A stretch of DNA of 61,561 bases from an uncultured Eubacterium sp. (GTDB lineage Bacteria > Bacillota > Clostridia > Oscillospirales > Acutalibacteraceae): positions 1-61,561 of the forward strand of contig CALWVQ010000079.1 in the NCBI GenBank assembly GCA_944385025.1, given 5' to 3'. This document shows, piece after piece, positions 45,918-55,229 of this stretch. The notes below the pieces were generated by a model. The model did no database searches. It had not been told where the DNA came from and was given only the letters and a program-made list of their open reading frames with translations. A program made the translations under genes and the position numbers. Position 1 is the first letter of the stretch. Each line of letters opens with the position of its first letter.

Positions 45918-48554
45918 ATGGCAAAAAACGACGGTAAACTGTCGCCTATGATGACGCAGTATTTTCAAATAAAAAATCAATACGACGACGCTATTTTGTT
46001 TTTCCGCCTTGGTGATTTTTATGAGATGTTTTTTGAGGACGCAAAAATAGCGTCACAGGAGCTTGATTTGGTTCTCACAGGCAGGGACTGCGGACAGGAG
46101 GAAAGAGCGCCAATGTGCGGCGTTCCTTTTCACAGTGCTGACAGTTATATTGCAAAGCTTGTTTCAAGAGGCTACAAGGTTGCAATCTGTGAGCAGATGG
46201 AGGACCCTGCAACAGTCAAAGGTCTTGTGAAAAGAGATGTCATAAGAATCATCACCCCGGGTACGGTTATTGAAAGCTCTATGCTGGAGGACGGCTCAAA
46301 CAACTACCTTTGCTCCGTTTATTACGGCGAAAAAGATTTAGGAGTTTGTTTTGCCGATATTTCCACAGGTGAGTTTCATATAACAAGCCTTCAGGGTGAA
46401 GATATGGAAAATAAGCTTGTTAATCAGCTTTCAACATATTCACCCAAAGAGATTATTATAAATAATAAAGCTCTTGACATTAATTCTCTGCAAAATTTTG
46501 CAAAGAGAATTAATGCCAGCGTAGAAATCCTTGACGACAGCGTGTTTGATTTTGAAAGTGCTTCATCGCTGATAATTGAAACTCTTGATAAGGACGAGAT
46601 TTCCTCCTTGAGTATCGGTCACAGTAAAAGCTGTGTGTCAGCTTTAGGGGCGGTAATCAGTTACCTCAAGGAAACTCAGAAGAAAAATGAAATCGAGGTT
46701 CCCTCTGAAATTGATTTTTACGACGAAGAACAGTATATGAACCTTGACATCAGCGCAAGGCGAAATCTTGAACTTACCAAGTCAATGATGACAGGGGATA
46801 AAAAACATTCGCTTTTGTGGGTGATCGACCTTACAAAAACCGCAATGGGCAAAAGAATGATAAAGTCTTGGCTTGAAAGACCGCTGATGTCCATTACCAA
46901 AATAACAAAGAGGCAGAATGCGGTAGGCGAGCTTGCTGACAGCCCAATGCTTCGTGACAGTGTTCGTGATGCACTGACAGGCATTAACGATATAGAAAGA
47001 CTTATGACCCGTATCGCTTACGGCACGGCAAATGCAAAGGAACTTAAATCCCTTCAAGCCACTATTGAAAAACTGCCCTGTTTAAAATCTGCTCTTTCAG
47101 ACACTTCATCAGGACTTTTAAAAGAGATATATTCTCACATTGATTTGCTTGAAGACGTCAGAGAACTTATTGATAACTCAATCGTGGACGAGCCTCCTTT
47201 CTCCGTTCGTGAGGGCGGAATGATTAAAGCGGGGTATAACGACGAACTTGACGCATTAAAATCAATAATGACCGACGGGGCAGGAGTTATCGCCTCTATC
47301 GAAAACGAACAGAGGGAACTAACAGGTATACCAAAACTCAAGGTTGGCTATAACAGAGTTTTCGGCTACTATATCGAGGTGTCAAATTCCTATAAGGAAA
47401 TGGTGCCTGAAACCTACATAAGAAAGCAGACACTGACAAACTGCGAAAGATTTATTACTCAGGAGCTTAAGGACCTTGAGGGCAAGATAATCGGCGCAAA
47501 GGACAGGAGTATTGCTCTTGAGTACGAGATTTTTTCATCTGTCAGAGATACAATTTCAGCAGAGGTTAAAAGAATTCAGTCAACGGCAAAGGCGCTTGCA
47601 GTGCTTGACGTGCTTGCTTCTTTTGCTCAAGTGGCTGTTAACAACAATTACGTTTGCCCGGTAATCTCTAATGACGGCGTTATTGAGATTAAGGACGGCA
47701 GACATCCTGTTGTAGAAGCGCTTCTTGACGGAGCACCTTTCGTTCCTAACGATACTCTTCTTGATTTGGAAGATAACAGGTGCTCTATTATAACAGGTCC
47801 TAATATGGCAGGTAAGTCTACTTATATGAGGCAGATTGCCCTTATTACCCTTATGGCGCAGATAGGCTCATTCGTTCCTGCAAAGAGTGCAAAAATCTCA
47901 ATAGTTGATGCTATATTTACAAGAGTAGGCGCCAGCGACGATTTGGCAACAGGTCAGTCAACCTTTATGGTGGAGATGAATGAAGTTGCCGAAATTCTTA
48001 AAAATGCCACTTCATCGTCTTTGATTATCCTTGACGAGATAGGCAGAGGAACATCAACCTTTGACGGTATGAGTATTGCAAGGGCTGTTCTTGAGTATGT
48101 GTGCAAAAAGAGAACGCTGGGGGCAAAGGCGCTGTTTGCAACTCACTACCACGAGCTTACCGATATGGAGGGACTCCTTGACGGCGTTAAAAACTATTCA
48201 GTCGCCGTTAAGAAAAGAGGAGACGATATTACCTTCCTTCGCAGAATTGTCCGCGGAGGCGCAGACCAGAGCTTCGGTATTGAGGTTGCAAAATTAGCAG
48301 GCGTGCCCGACGCTGTGGTTAAAAGGGCAAAGGTAATCCTTAAAGAACTTGAAAAAAATGCCGTTAAGATAGAGTTTAAGGCAGAGGAAAGCGTAATCGA
48401 AGAAGAGGAAAACGAAATTCAGTATAACTTTACAGCAAACGGTAAAGATGAAATACTTGAAATTCTTAAAACGGTGGACGTTAATACTTTAACTCCTATT
48501 GAGGCAATGCAGACGCTTTACGATTTAAAGAAGAAAGCTCAGGAGCTTTCATGA
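45918..48554 (+). CDS. mutS: DNA mismatch repair protein MutS
   Basis: An 878-residue MutS1. The mismatch-contacting FYEMF motif lies near residue 36; connector, lever and clamp domains follow; the ATPase has Walker A GPNMAGKS at 627-634, DEIGRGTSTFDG and the ATHYHEL switch. It recognises mispaired bases and recruits MutL, encoded next. GAGGAGG site. The C-terminal tail is acidic. Confidence 0.98.
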   Translation: MAKNDGKLSPMMTQYFQIKNQYDDAILFFRLGDFYEMFFEDAKIASQELDLVLTGRDCGQEERAPMCGVPFHSADSYIAKLVSRGYKVAICEQMEDPATVKGLVKRDVIRIITPGTVIESSMLEDGSNNYLCSVYYGEKDLGVCFADISTGEFHITSLQGEDMENKLVNQLSTYSPKEIIINNKALDINSLQNFAKRINASVEILDDSVFDFESASSLIIETLDKDEISSLSIGHSKSCVSALGAVISYLKETQKKNEIEVPSEIDFYDEEQYMNLDISARRNLELTKSMMTGDKKHSLLWVIDLTKTAMGKRMIKSWLERPLMSITKITKRQNAVGELADSPMLRDSVRDALTGINDIERLMTRIAYGTANAKELKSLQATIEKLPCLKSALSDTSSGLLKEIYSHIDLLEDVRELIDNSIVDEPPFSVREGGMIKAGYNDELDALKSIMTDGAGVIASIENEQRELTGIPKLKVGYNRVFGYYIEVSNSYKEMVPETYIRKQTLTNCERFITQELKDLEGKIIGAKDRSIALEYEIFSSVRDTISAEVKRIQSTAKALAVLDVLASFAQVAVNNNYVCPVISNDGVIEIKDGRHPVVEALLDGAPFVPNDTLLDLEDNRCSIITGPNMAGKSTYMRQIALITLMAQIGSFVPAKSAKISIVDAIFTRVGASDDLATGQSTFMVEMNEVAEILKNATSSSLIILDEIGRGTSTFDGMSIARAVLEYVCKKRTLGAKALFATHYHELTDMEGLLDGVKNYSVAVKKRGDDITFLRRIVRGGADQSFGIEVAKLAGVPDAVVKRAKVILKELEKNAVKIEFKAEESVIEEEENEIQYNFTANGKDEILEILKTVDVNTLTPIEAMQTLYDLKKKAQELS

Positions 48555-48582
48555 TTAACCTATACGAAAGGAGAGGACTTGC

Positions 48583-50505
48583 GTGGCTTACATTAACATA
48601 TTGCCAAAGGAAATATATCAGCTTATTGCAGCAGGCGAGGTTGTGGAGCGCCCCTCTTCTGTTGTAAAGGAAATGATAGAAAATTCTGTGGACGCAGGGG
48701 CAACAAGCGTAACGGTAGAAATCAAAAACGGCGGCTCAACCTATATCCGCATTACCGATAACGGCTGCGGAATTGAAAAAGAGCAGGTAAAAAAGGTTTT
48801 TGTTCCCCACGCCACAAGTAAAATTTCTGCCAAAGAGGACTTAAATGCAATCTTTACTTTAGGCTTTAGGGGAGAGGCTATGGCGTCTATCGCCGCAGTA
48901 TCCAAGGTAGAACTTCTCACAAAAGCAAAGGGTGAAGAATTCGGCACAAGGTACGAGATAGCAGGAGGCGAGGAAATTGCTTTTGACGAGGCAGGCTGCC
49001 CCGAAGGCACTACCATTGTTGTAAGAGACATTTTTTACAATACTCCTGCAAGGATGAAATTTCTTAAAAAGGACGTTACGGAGGGAAACGCAGTTGCCGC
49101 GGTGGTGGACAGAATGGCAATATCCCACCCTGAAATTTCTTTTAGATTTATCCGCGACGGCAAGCAGACCCTTATTACTTCGGGAAACGGCGAGTTGATT
49201 TCCACAATTTATTCCGTTTTCGGCAAAGAGGTCAGCGAAAGTCTGATAAGCGTTGATTACACTTATGAAAATATGCGCCTAACCGGCTACGTTTCAAAGC
49301 CTGTTGTTTCAAGAAAAAGCAGAGCGATGCAGTTTTTCTTTATTAACAAACGACTTGTAAAATCTGCAACTGCAATGGCTGCACTTGAGCAGGCTTATAA
49401 AAACACAATTATGGCAGGCAGATTTCCTATGTGCGTGCTTAATGTGGAGATTAATCCCAATTTAGTAGACGTTAATGTTCACCCTGCAAAAATTGAGGTT
49501 AGGTTTGCTAATGAAAAGCCCATATTTGACTTGATTTATTACGGTGTTAAAACTGCAGTGGAAAGTGACAGAACTGTTAAACAGGCAGAATTTAACGTAA
49601 AATCTGATTTTCCTGTTGAGCTTTTGGAAAAAAGCATAAAGCAACAGCAAAATAAAAAGACCATCGACTTCTTCAAAAAGAAGGACGACGCACCTGTTCA
49701 GCAGGTTTTTACCGCCAAACCAAAGGAAGATTTTTGGCAGGTGAAAAAGGCTCCTTTCAGTCTCAATATTGAGGTGAATGACGAGGACGAAATAAAGCCT
49801 GACCAAAAGGCTGTAAGAGATGTTGACAGCTCTGTTAATGAAAAACGAGAAAACGAACAGCAGGAAGATATTCAGGTAAAAATACAAAATCCGATACAGG
49901 AAACAGAGCCTGCTGTATGCGACGAAAACGAAAAGGAAGTTAAAAATTTCCGTCTTATAGGCGAGGCGTTTAAAACTTATTTGATTGTTGAAATTGACAA
50001 CGAACTTTATTTTATTGACAAGCACGCCGCTCACGAGAGAATGAATTACGAAAGATTAAAAGCACAGGAAACTGTGGAAACACAAATGCTTTTAGCTCCT
50101 GTTGTGGTAAGCCTTTCGCCTGACGAATTTAGTCAGATTGCAGCTAACAGCGAACTTTTGGAGCAGTGCGGTTTTGAGGTAGAACCTTTCGGTGAGCGAG
50201 AGGTAATTGTCAGAGCGGTGCCCTCCCTTGTGGGAGAAAGCAGTGTAAGCGATTTGATAATTGAAATTGCTCAAAAGCTTTTGGAACATAAAACCGACAT
50301 TACGCCAGATAAAATAGACTGGATATATCATTCTGCGTCCTGCAGGGGAGCAGTTAAGGCGGGAGACAATACATCGCCCGAAGAACAGGAATTGTTTGTT
50401 AAAAAACTTCTTTCAATGAGTGAAATTCGTTTCTGCCCTCACGGCAGACCCGTGTTTATAAAAATAACAAAGTATGACATTGAAAAGCAGTTTGGCAGGG
50501 TGTGA
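48583..50505 (+). CDS. mutL: DNA mismatch repair protein MutL
   Basis: A 640-residue MutL. N-terminal GHKL ATPase with ENSVDAGA, DNGCGI and GFRGEAMASIAAVS; a charged linker (about 345-450); a C-terminal domain with the endonuclease motif DKHAAHERMNYE at 479-490, ACRGAVKAGD and CPHGRP. The motif indicates a nicking MutL, as expected for an organism without MutH. Starts at GTG 48583 after AAGGAGAGG; 28 bases after mutS. Confidence 0.97.
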   Translation: MAYINILPKEIYQLIAAGEVVERPSSVVKEMIENSVDAGATSVTVEIKNGGSTYIRITDNGCGIEKEQVKKVFVPHATSKISAKEDLNAIFTLGFRGEAMASIAAVSKVELLTKAKGEEFGTRYEIAGGEEIAFDEAGCPEGTTIVVRDIFYNTPARMKFLKKDVTEGNAVAAVVDRMAISHPEISFRFIRDGKQTLITSGNGELISTIYSVFGKEVSESLISVDYTYENMRLTGYVSKPVVSRKSRAMQFFFINKRLVKSATAMAALEQAYKNTIMAGRFPMCVLNVEINPNLVDVNVHPAKIEVRFANEKPIFDLIYYGVKTAVESDRTVKQAEFNVKSDFPVELLEKSIKQQQNKKTIDFFKKKDDAPVQQVFTAKPKEDFWQVKKAPFSLNIEVNDEDEIKPDQKAVRDVDSSVNEKRENEQQEDIQVKIQNPIQETEPAVCDENEKEVKNFRLIGEAFKTYLIVEIDNELYFIDKHAAHERMNYERLKAQETVETQMLLAPVVVSLSPDEFSQIAANSELLEQCGFEVEPFGEREVIVRAVPSLVGESSVSDLIIEIAQKLLEHKTDITPDKIDWIYHSASCRGAVKAGDNTSPEEQELFVKKLLSMSEIRFCPHGRPVFIKITKYDIEKQFGRV

Positions 50506-50506
50506 A

Positions 50507-51448
50507 ATGGATAATAAGATAATTGTAGTTGCAGGGCCAACAGCATCAGGCAAAACATTCTTGGGTATAGAGATAGCAAGAGCGGTAAACGGTGAAATTA
50601 TTTCTGCTGATTCTATGCAGGTATACAAGGGAATGCCTGTTGCTACCGCTTGTCCTACAAAAGAGGAGCAGACTCTTGCAAAGCATCACCTTGTGGAATT
50701 CCTTGACCCTGACGATGATTTTTCAGTAGCGGCGTGGTGCACTCTTGCAAAAGAAAAAATAAACGACATTTTGAGCAGAAATAAAGTACCTGTTATCGTA
50801 GGTGGTACGGGACTTTTTATAGACAGCCTTGTTGATAATTTAGTCTTTGAAAATATTGAGGTTAATCAGTCTTTGCGTGACGAGCTTATGGAAAAGGACT
50901 GCGATTACCTTTATAATGAGCTTTTAAAGCTTGACAGCGAGGCGGCAAAGAATATACACAAAAACAACAAAAAAAGAGTTGTTAGGGCTTTGGAGCTTTG
51001 CTACGGCGGAGTGACCAAAACGGCTCAAAACGAAAACTCCAAAAAAGAGCCTTCCTCTTACGACTCACTTTACATCGTTCTTGACTACAATGACAGGCAA
51101 AAACTTTACGACAGAATAAATAAGCGGGTTGACATAATGCTTGAGCAGGGACTTGAAGACGAAGCACGGGCAAATATGAATTGCAAGAAGTCAACCTCGG
51201 CACAGGCGATAGGCCATAAAGAGCTTTATCCCTATATAAACGGCGAAATAAATCTTAAAGACGCCGTTGAAACCTTAAAACAAAAAACACGCAATTACGC
51301 TAAAAGACAGATTACGTGGTTTAAAAAAAGAAAAGACGCAGTTTTTCTTTCTCCCGATTTGATGACAGGAGAACAGTTAAGAGAAAAGGCAATTAAGCTT
51401 TGCGAGGATTTTATAAATGGACAATTCCAAAAAGGAAAAAGTGAATAA
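50507..51448 (+). CDS. miaA: tRNA dimethylallyltransferase
   Basis: A 313-residue enzyme that adds dimethylallyl to A37 of tRNAs reading UNN codons. P-loop GPTASGKT (about 9-16), DSMQVYKG, the GGTGLFIDSL segment and RQITWFKKRKD. The ATG at 50507 lies one base after the mutL stop with AGGG upstream; an in-frame start at 50474 lies inside mutL. Its 3' end overlaps the next gene by 32 bases. Product is the substrate of MiaB. Confidence 0.97.
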   Translation: MDNKIIVVAGPTASGKTFLGIEIARAVNGEIISADSMQVYKGMPVATACPTKEEQTLAKHHLVEFLDPDDDFSVAAWCTLAKEKINDILSRNKVPVIVGGTGLFIDSLVDNLVFENIEVNQSLRDELMEKDCDYLYNELLKLDSEAAKNIHKNNKKRVVRALELCYGGVTKTAQNENSKKEPSSYDSLYIVLDYNDRQKLYDRINKRVDIMLEQGLEDEARANMNCKKSTSAQAIGHKELYPYINGEINLKDAVETLKQKTRNYAKRQITWFKKRKDAVFLSPDLMTGEQLREKAIKLCEDFINGQFQKGKSE

Positions 51449-52682
51449 AAATCCCGAAAACAGCAAAAAGGACGTTATTGCAATTATAGTTGTTGTTGCA
51501 ATGATTTTTACCTATGTGTTTTACGAGTGCTACAAGATTACCAATGTTGATGTGGAAACCATAACTGCCGTAAATTCCACTGTGTATGAGTCTATTGACA
51601 CAAAGGCGCTTGTGATACGCGACGAAAAGGTTATCAACACTAATGCAAACGGCGTATCCGTAGCCGGTGCAGGAGACGGAGAAAAGGTAAAATTAGGCGG
51701 AATAGTGGCAATGACTTTTTCAAGCGAGGAAAACGCTAAGGCATATTCTACCCTCCAGGAACTGCACAGCCAGTTGGATTATTACATTGATATTGAAAGT
51801 AAATCTGCCGGAGTAGCCACCGATATTGAAACTGTTGACAGAGATATTTTAAACGATGTAAATGATTACATCAGGGAGATCAACAGCAGTGATTATAACG
51901 GCGTCTCCGACTGTGCAAAAGAGCTGAATGATAAACTGACAAGACGTCAGATTATGATAGGCGAGGATGTTGATTTTTCGGCGGTTAAAACCGAATTGGA
52001 AAATCAAATAAACAATATTAATACTTCCGCCTGTCAGCCTACTGCATATGTTAAGTCAGAGGAGTCGGGAGTGTTTTCTTCCTATACAGACGGGCTTGAA
52101 ACTGCTTTCGATTACAGCAAGGTAATGGATTTGGATGTTGAAACCTTGGAATCGTATATCAATCAAGCCAAAGAAAACAAGCAGGGCAACACTTCTTTCG
52201 GTAAGCTTATTACTTCTTACAAGTGGTATTTTTGTGCTGTTCTTGACGCTGATGACGTTAAAGAGATAAATAACGGCGACGTGCTTAATGTTTCACTTAA
52301 AGACAGCGACCAAATAATCGAATGTACCGTAGAAAGCGGAGCGGACGTTCAGCTTAACGACGAAAAAACAGTCCTCATACTTTCAAGCTCCCAGCTTGAC
52401 AGCGAGATAAGTTCAATGAGACTTGAGGATATAGAAATAAGATACAACGAGCATACAGGTTTTAAAGTTCCGTCGTCGGCTCTTCACGTGGATGATGAGG
52501 GCAACAAGTGCGTTTATGCTCTTGTTGCAAATCAAGTGGCGGAAAGAAAAGGAAATATAATTTATTCTACTGAAGATTATGTTATTTTTGAAAGCGGTCT
52601 GACTGAAGATAATTCAATTCGTTATTACGACCAGATTATTACGAAAGGAAAGGATTTGCACGATGGAAAAATTTACAGTTGA
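51417..52682 (+). CDS. HlyD-like membrane-anchored protein of the cell-division cluster
   Basis: A 421-residue protein with a charged lysine-rich start, one membrane segment (about 20-37) and a large extracytoplasmic part. ALVIRDEKVINTNANGVSVA and EESGVFSSY look like split lipoyl/barrel-sandwich halves around a helical hairpin (about 95-190), as in HlyD/RND adaptor proteins, and KVPSSALHVDDEGNKCVYAL resembles their C-terminal beta domain. No transporter partner is adjacent. It overlaps miaA by 32 and yggS by 20 bases, so it is translationally coupled. Its position before yggS-sepF-divIVA suggests an envelope role, but the function is unknown. Confidence 0.7.
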   Translation: MDNSKKEKVNKNPENSKKDVIAIIVVVAMIFTYVFYECYKITNVDVETITAVNSTVYESIDTKALVIRDEKVINTNANGVSVAGAGDGEKVKLGGIVAMTFSSEENAKAYSTLQELHSQLDYYIDIESKSAGVATDIETVDRDILNDVNDYIREINSSDYNGVSDCAKELNDKLTRRQIMIGEDVDFSAVKTELENQINNINTSACQPTAYVKSEESGVFSSYTDGLETAFDYSKVMDLDVETLESYINQAKENKQGNTSFGKLITSYKWYFCAVLDADDVKEINNGDVLNVSLKDSDQIIECTVESGADVQLNDEKTVLILSSSQLDSEISSMRLEDIEIRYNEHTGFKVPSSALHVDDEGNKCVYALVANQVAERKGNIIYSTEDYVIFESGLTEDNSIRYYDQIITKGKDLHDGKIYS

Positions 52683-53391
52683 TGAAGCGAGACTTAAAGC
52701 GGTTGAGGACAATTTCAAGTCAATAAAGGACAGAGTGATGGAAACTGCTGTAAAAGCAGGCAGAAATCCTGATGACGTAAGACTTATGGCTGTTACAAAA
52801 ACGGTAGAAAGCGTTTATATTAACAAGGCTATCGAGGTGGGTGCAGACCTTATCGGAGAAAACAGGGTTCAGGAGTATCTGGGCAAAAAGGACGAATTGA
52901 ACCTTGACGGTGTTGAAAAACACCTTATCGGTCATCTGCAAACAAACAAGGTAAAGCAGATAGTCGGCGAGGTTGATATGATTGAGTCGGTTGACAGTAT
53001 TAAACTTGCCAAGGAGATAAGCAGAGTATCTGTTAACAAGGGAGTAGACACAAATATTCTTGTTGAGGTCAATGTAGGAAAAGAGGATTCCAAAAGCGGT
53101 GTTTATATGGAACAGCTTGAGGAACTGCTTGTTCAGATTGCCGCCCTTGACAATGTTAAAATAAGGGGACTGATGACAATTCCTCCTATTTGCGACAGCG
53201 AAAAAGAAGTGGCAGAATATTTCAGCAAAATGTATCAATCTTTCATTGACATTAGAGATAAAAAATTAGATAATGTACGTATGGATATTTTGTCAATGGG
53301 AATGAGCGGCGATTTTGAAGCCGCTGTTGCCAACGGCTCAAATATAGTTCGTGTGGGATCGGCTATTTTCGGCGCACGAAAATATTTTTAA
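52663..53391 (+). CDS. ylmE: YggS/YlmE-family pyridoxal-phosphate homeostasis protein
   Basis: A 242-residue TIM-barrel protein that binds pyridoxal phosphate on a lysine (MAVTKTVESVYIN) and helps balance vitamin B6 and amino acid pools; no enzyme reaction is established. GENRVQEY, HLIGHLQTNKVK and SMGMSGDFEAAV are typical. It sits before sepF as ylmE does in Bacillus and actinobacteria. Its first 20 bases overlap the HlyD-like gene. Confidence 0.95.
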   Translation: MEKFTVDEARLKAVEDNFKSIKDRVMETAVKAGRNPDDVRLMAVTKTVESVYINKAIEVGADLIGENRVQEYLGKKDELNLDGVEKHLIGHLQTNKVKQIVGEVDMIESVDSIKLAKEISRVSVNKGVDTNILVEVNVGKEDSKSGVYMEQLEELLVQIAALDNVKIRGLMTIPPICDSEKEVAEYFSKMYQSFIDIRDKKLDNVRMDILSMGMSGDFEAAVANGSNIVRVGSAIFGARKYF

Positions 53392-53409
53392 GATTAAGGA
53401 GAGGCGAAT

Positions 53410-53919
53410 ATGAGTTTTTTAGACAAGATTAAGGATATTGTTTCCGACAATGACGACGATGATTTTGATGATTTTTACGACGGTTCCGGTCAGTCATCAT
53501 CTTCTTTCGGCATCGACCCTCCTAAAGAGAGAACGTCAAGACGTGAAAGATCTTTTTCAAGAGCAGAAAAAGAGGAATATTATACAGAACGTCCAAGAAC
53601 ACGCAGGCACGACAGCGACAAGGTGGTAAACATTCATACCACAACACAGCTTCAGGTTGTTCTTGTTAAGCCTGAAAGGTTTGAAGAGGCTGCCGCAATA
53701 GGCGATAATCTTAACGAGAGAAGAACAATTGTGCTGAATTTGGAAAACACAAATCGCGACGTGGCACGAAGATTGCTGGACTTTTTAAGCGGTGTTGCTT
53801 ATGCCAGCAACGGCCAGATAAAAAGGGTTGCCAACAGCACCTATATTATCACTCCTTATAATGTTGACATTATGGGTGATTTGATAGACGAGCTTGAAAA
53901 CAACGGAATGTTTATGTGA
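53410..53919 (+). CDS. sepF: Cell division protein SepF
   Basis: A 169-residue SepF: a membrane-targeting N-terminal helix (MSFLDKIKDIVS), a charged disordered linker (about 15-75) and the conserved core (QVVLVKPERFEEAAAIGDNL; NRDVARRLLDFLSGVAYA). SepF anchors and aligns FtsZ polymers at the division septum. AGGAG site. Next to divIVA, as expected. Confidence 0.96.
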   Translation: MSFLDKIKDIVSDNDDDDFDDFYDGSGQSSSSFGIDPPKERTSRRERSFSRAEKEEYYTERPRTRRHDSDKVVNIHTTTQLQVVLVKPERFEEAAAIGDNLNERRTIVLNLENTNRDVARRLLDFLSGVAYASNGQIKRVANSTYIITPYNVDIMGDLIDELENNGMFM

Positions 53920-53948
53920 TGAGAACTGAAAAAGGAGAATATATTGCT

Positions 53949-55211
53949 ATGATTACACCAAGTCAGATTCGTGAAAAGAAAATTTCAACCGTTGAAAGCG
54001 GAGGATATGACAGAGAGGAGGTTAATAACCTTTTGCTTGAGGTTATTGACTCTTACGAGGCTGTTCTTAACGAAAATAAAGAGCTTTATCGTAAAATGGA
54101 AATTCTCGCTAACCGCATTGAAGAATACAGAGCTGATGAGGACTCCATTAAATCTGCGCTGATTACTGCCGAAAAGATGGCGGCAAAGCTTACAAGCGAG
54201 GCAAAGGAAAAGGCAGAGGAAACTCTTTCAAACAGCGCAAAGTCTGCACAGCAGACAGTTGTTGACGCCAAGGCGAAGGCTGATAAAATTATCGGCGAGG
54301 CAAGAGAATATGTTGCAGGTCTTACAAAAGAAAAAGCACAGGCGGCAGATGAAATAATTAATGAGGCTCGTGTAAAAGCAAACGAGGCAATCGACAGTGC
54401 TAATGTTGTAGCCAACAACGCTTTGACTAATGCTAAAAAGCTGGCACAGGAAATTGTTTCAAAAGCAAAGGCTGAAAAAGAATATCACACCGAGATAGTT
54501 GCAAAACTTCGTGATGAGTCCAAGGGCTTTAGAACCACTCTTGTATCTCTTTATGAGGCGCAGCTTGACAAAATTAAGGATTTAGCTGCTATGGGCGATG
54601 AATTTTCACCTGAAAGCAGAGAAATAGATGAAATCGAGGAGGAACTCAACAAGCTTCTTGAAGGAATAGAAGATAAAGCAGAGGAAGAAAAAGAAGAACC
54701 ATCAGTAGTTGAAAATGAAACTGAAAACGCTGTTCAGCAGGAAGATGAGATTGACGAAACCCCTGCAGAGACTGAAGAGGAAAGCCAGTCAGAAGAGTTT
54801 GAACTTGATGAGGTAGATGATGCCGAAGAGAATGAAAACACCTTAACTCTTGAAGAAGAGCCTGTTAGCGATGAAGTTGACGAGATTATCGACCAGCTTG
54901 AGTCAATGGATAACAGCACCTTTGAGCCTGTTGAGGAAGAGGAGGATCAGCCACCGACTCAGGAAGAGGTAGAAAATGCGATTAATTCATTTTCTGCAGA
55001 CGAAATAACTCCCATTGATGAGAGTGTAAAATCAATTCCTGTAATTGATGATGAGCCTGAATTTGAAAGTGCAATGCCTTTTGAAAGTTATTTTGACACA
55101 AATAAAGGACATCAGGGAACTGACGAAGCAATTTCACTTATTCCGCCGGATGATGACGACGAGGATGAGGGAAATTCTAAATTCAAAGGATTTTTCAGAA
55201 AGAAAAAATAA
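53949..55211 (+). CDS. divIVA: DivIVA-family protein with long acidic tail
   Basis: A 420-residue protein. Residues 1-60 form the DivIVA membrane-binding domain (ITPSQIREKKISTVESGGYDREEVNNLL, given here in two parts: ITPSQIREKKIS and TVESGGYDREEV). A long coiled coil runs to about 215, rich in Ala/Lys/Glu. About 200 residues of mostly Glu/Asp low-complexity tail follow, ending in KFKGFFRKKK. DivIVA marks curved membrane at poles and septa. Typical Bacillus DivIVA is about 164 residues, so the tail is unusual. The ATG at 53949 gives the family start; AAGGAG lies 11 bases upstream, a long spacing. Upstream GTG/ATG at 53916/53919 are possible alternatives. Confidence 0.9.
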   Translation: MITPSQIREKKISTVESGGYDREEVNNLLLEVIDSYEAVLNENKELYRKMEILANRIEEYRADEDSIKSALITAEKMAAKLTSEAKEKAEETLSNSAKSAQQTVVDAKAKADKIIGEAREYVAGLTKEKAQAADEIINEARVKANEAIDSANVVANNALTNAKKLAQEIVSKAKAEKEYHTEIVAKLRDESKGFRTTLVSLYEAQLDKIKDLAAMGDEFSPESREIDEIEEELNKLLEGIEDKAEEEKEEPSVVENETENAVQQEDEIDETPAETEEESQSEEFELDEVDDAEENENTLTLEEEPVSDEVDEIIDQLESMDNSTFEPVEEEEDQPPTQEEVENAINSFSADEITPIDESVKSIPVIDDEPEFESAMPFESYFDTNKGHQGTDEAISLIPPDDDDEDEGNSKFKGFFRKKK

Positions 55212-55229
55212 CCCAAGGAGTATTTATAA

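Noticed and set aside
49462-50034. 190-residue open frame on the - strand rich in Phe/Leu/Val
   Set aside because: Looks membrane-like, but is antisense to the mutL linker, where Lys/Glu codons read as Phe/Leu on the other strand.
55212-55229. Possible T-box before ileS
   Set aside because: Only 18 bases separate divIVA and ileS, too short for a T-box, and the specific AGGGTGG element is absent.
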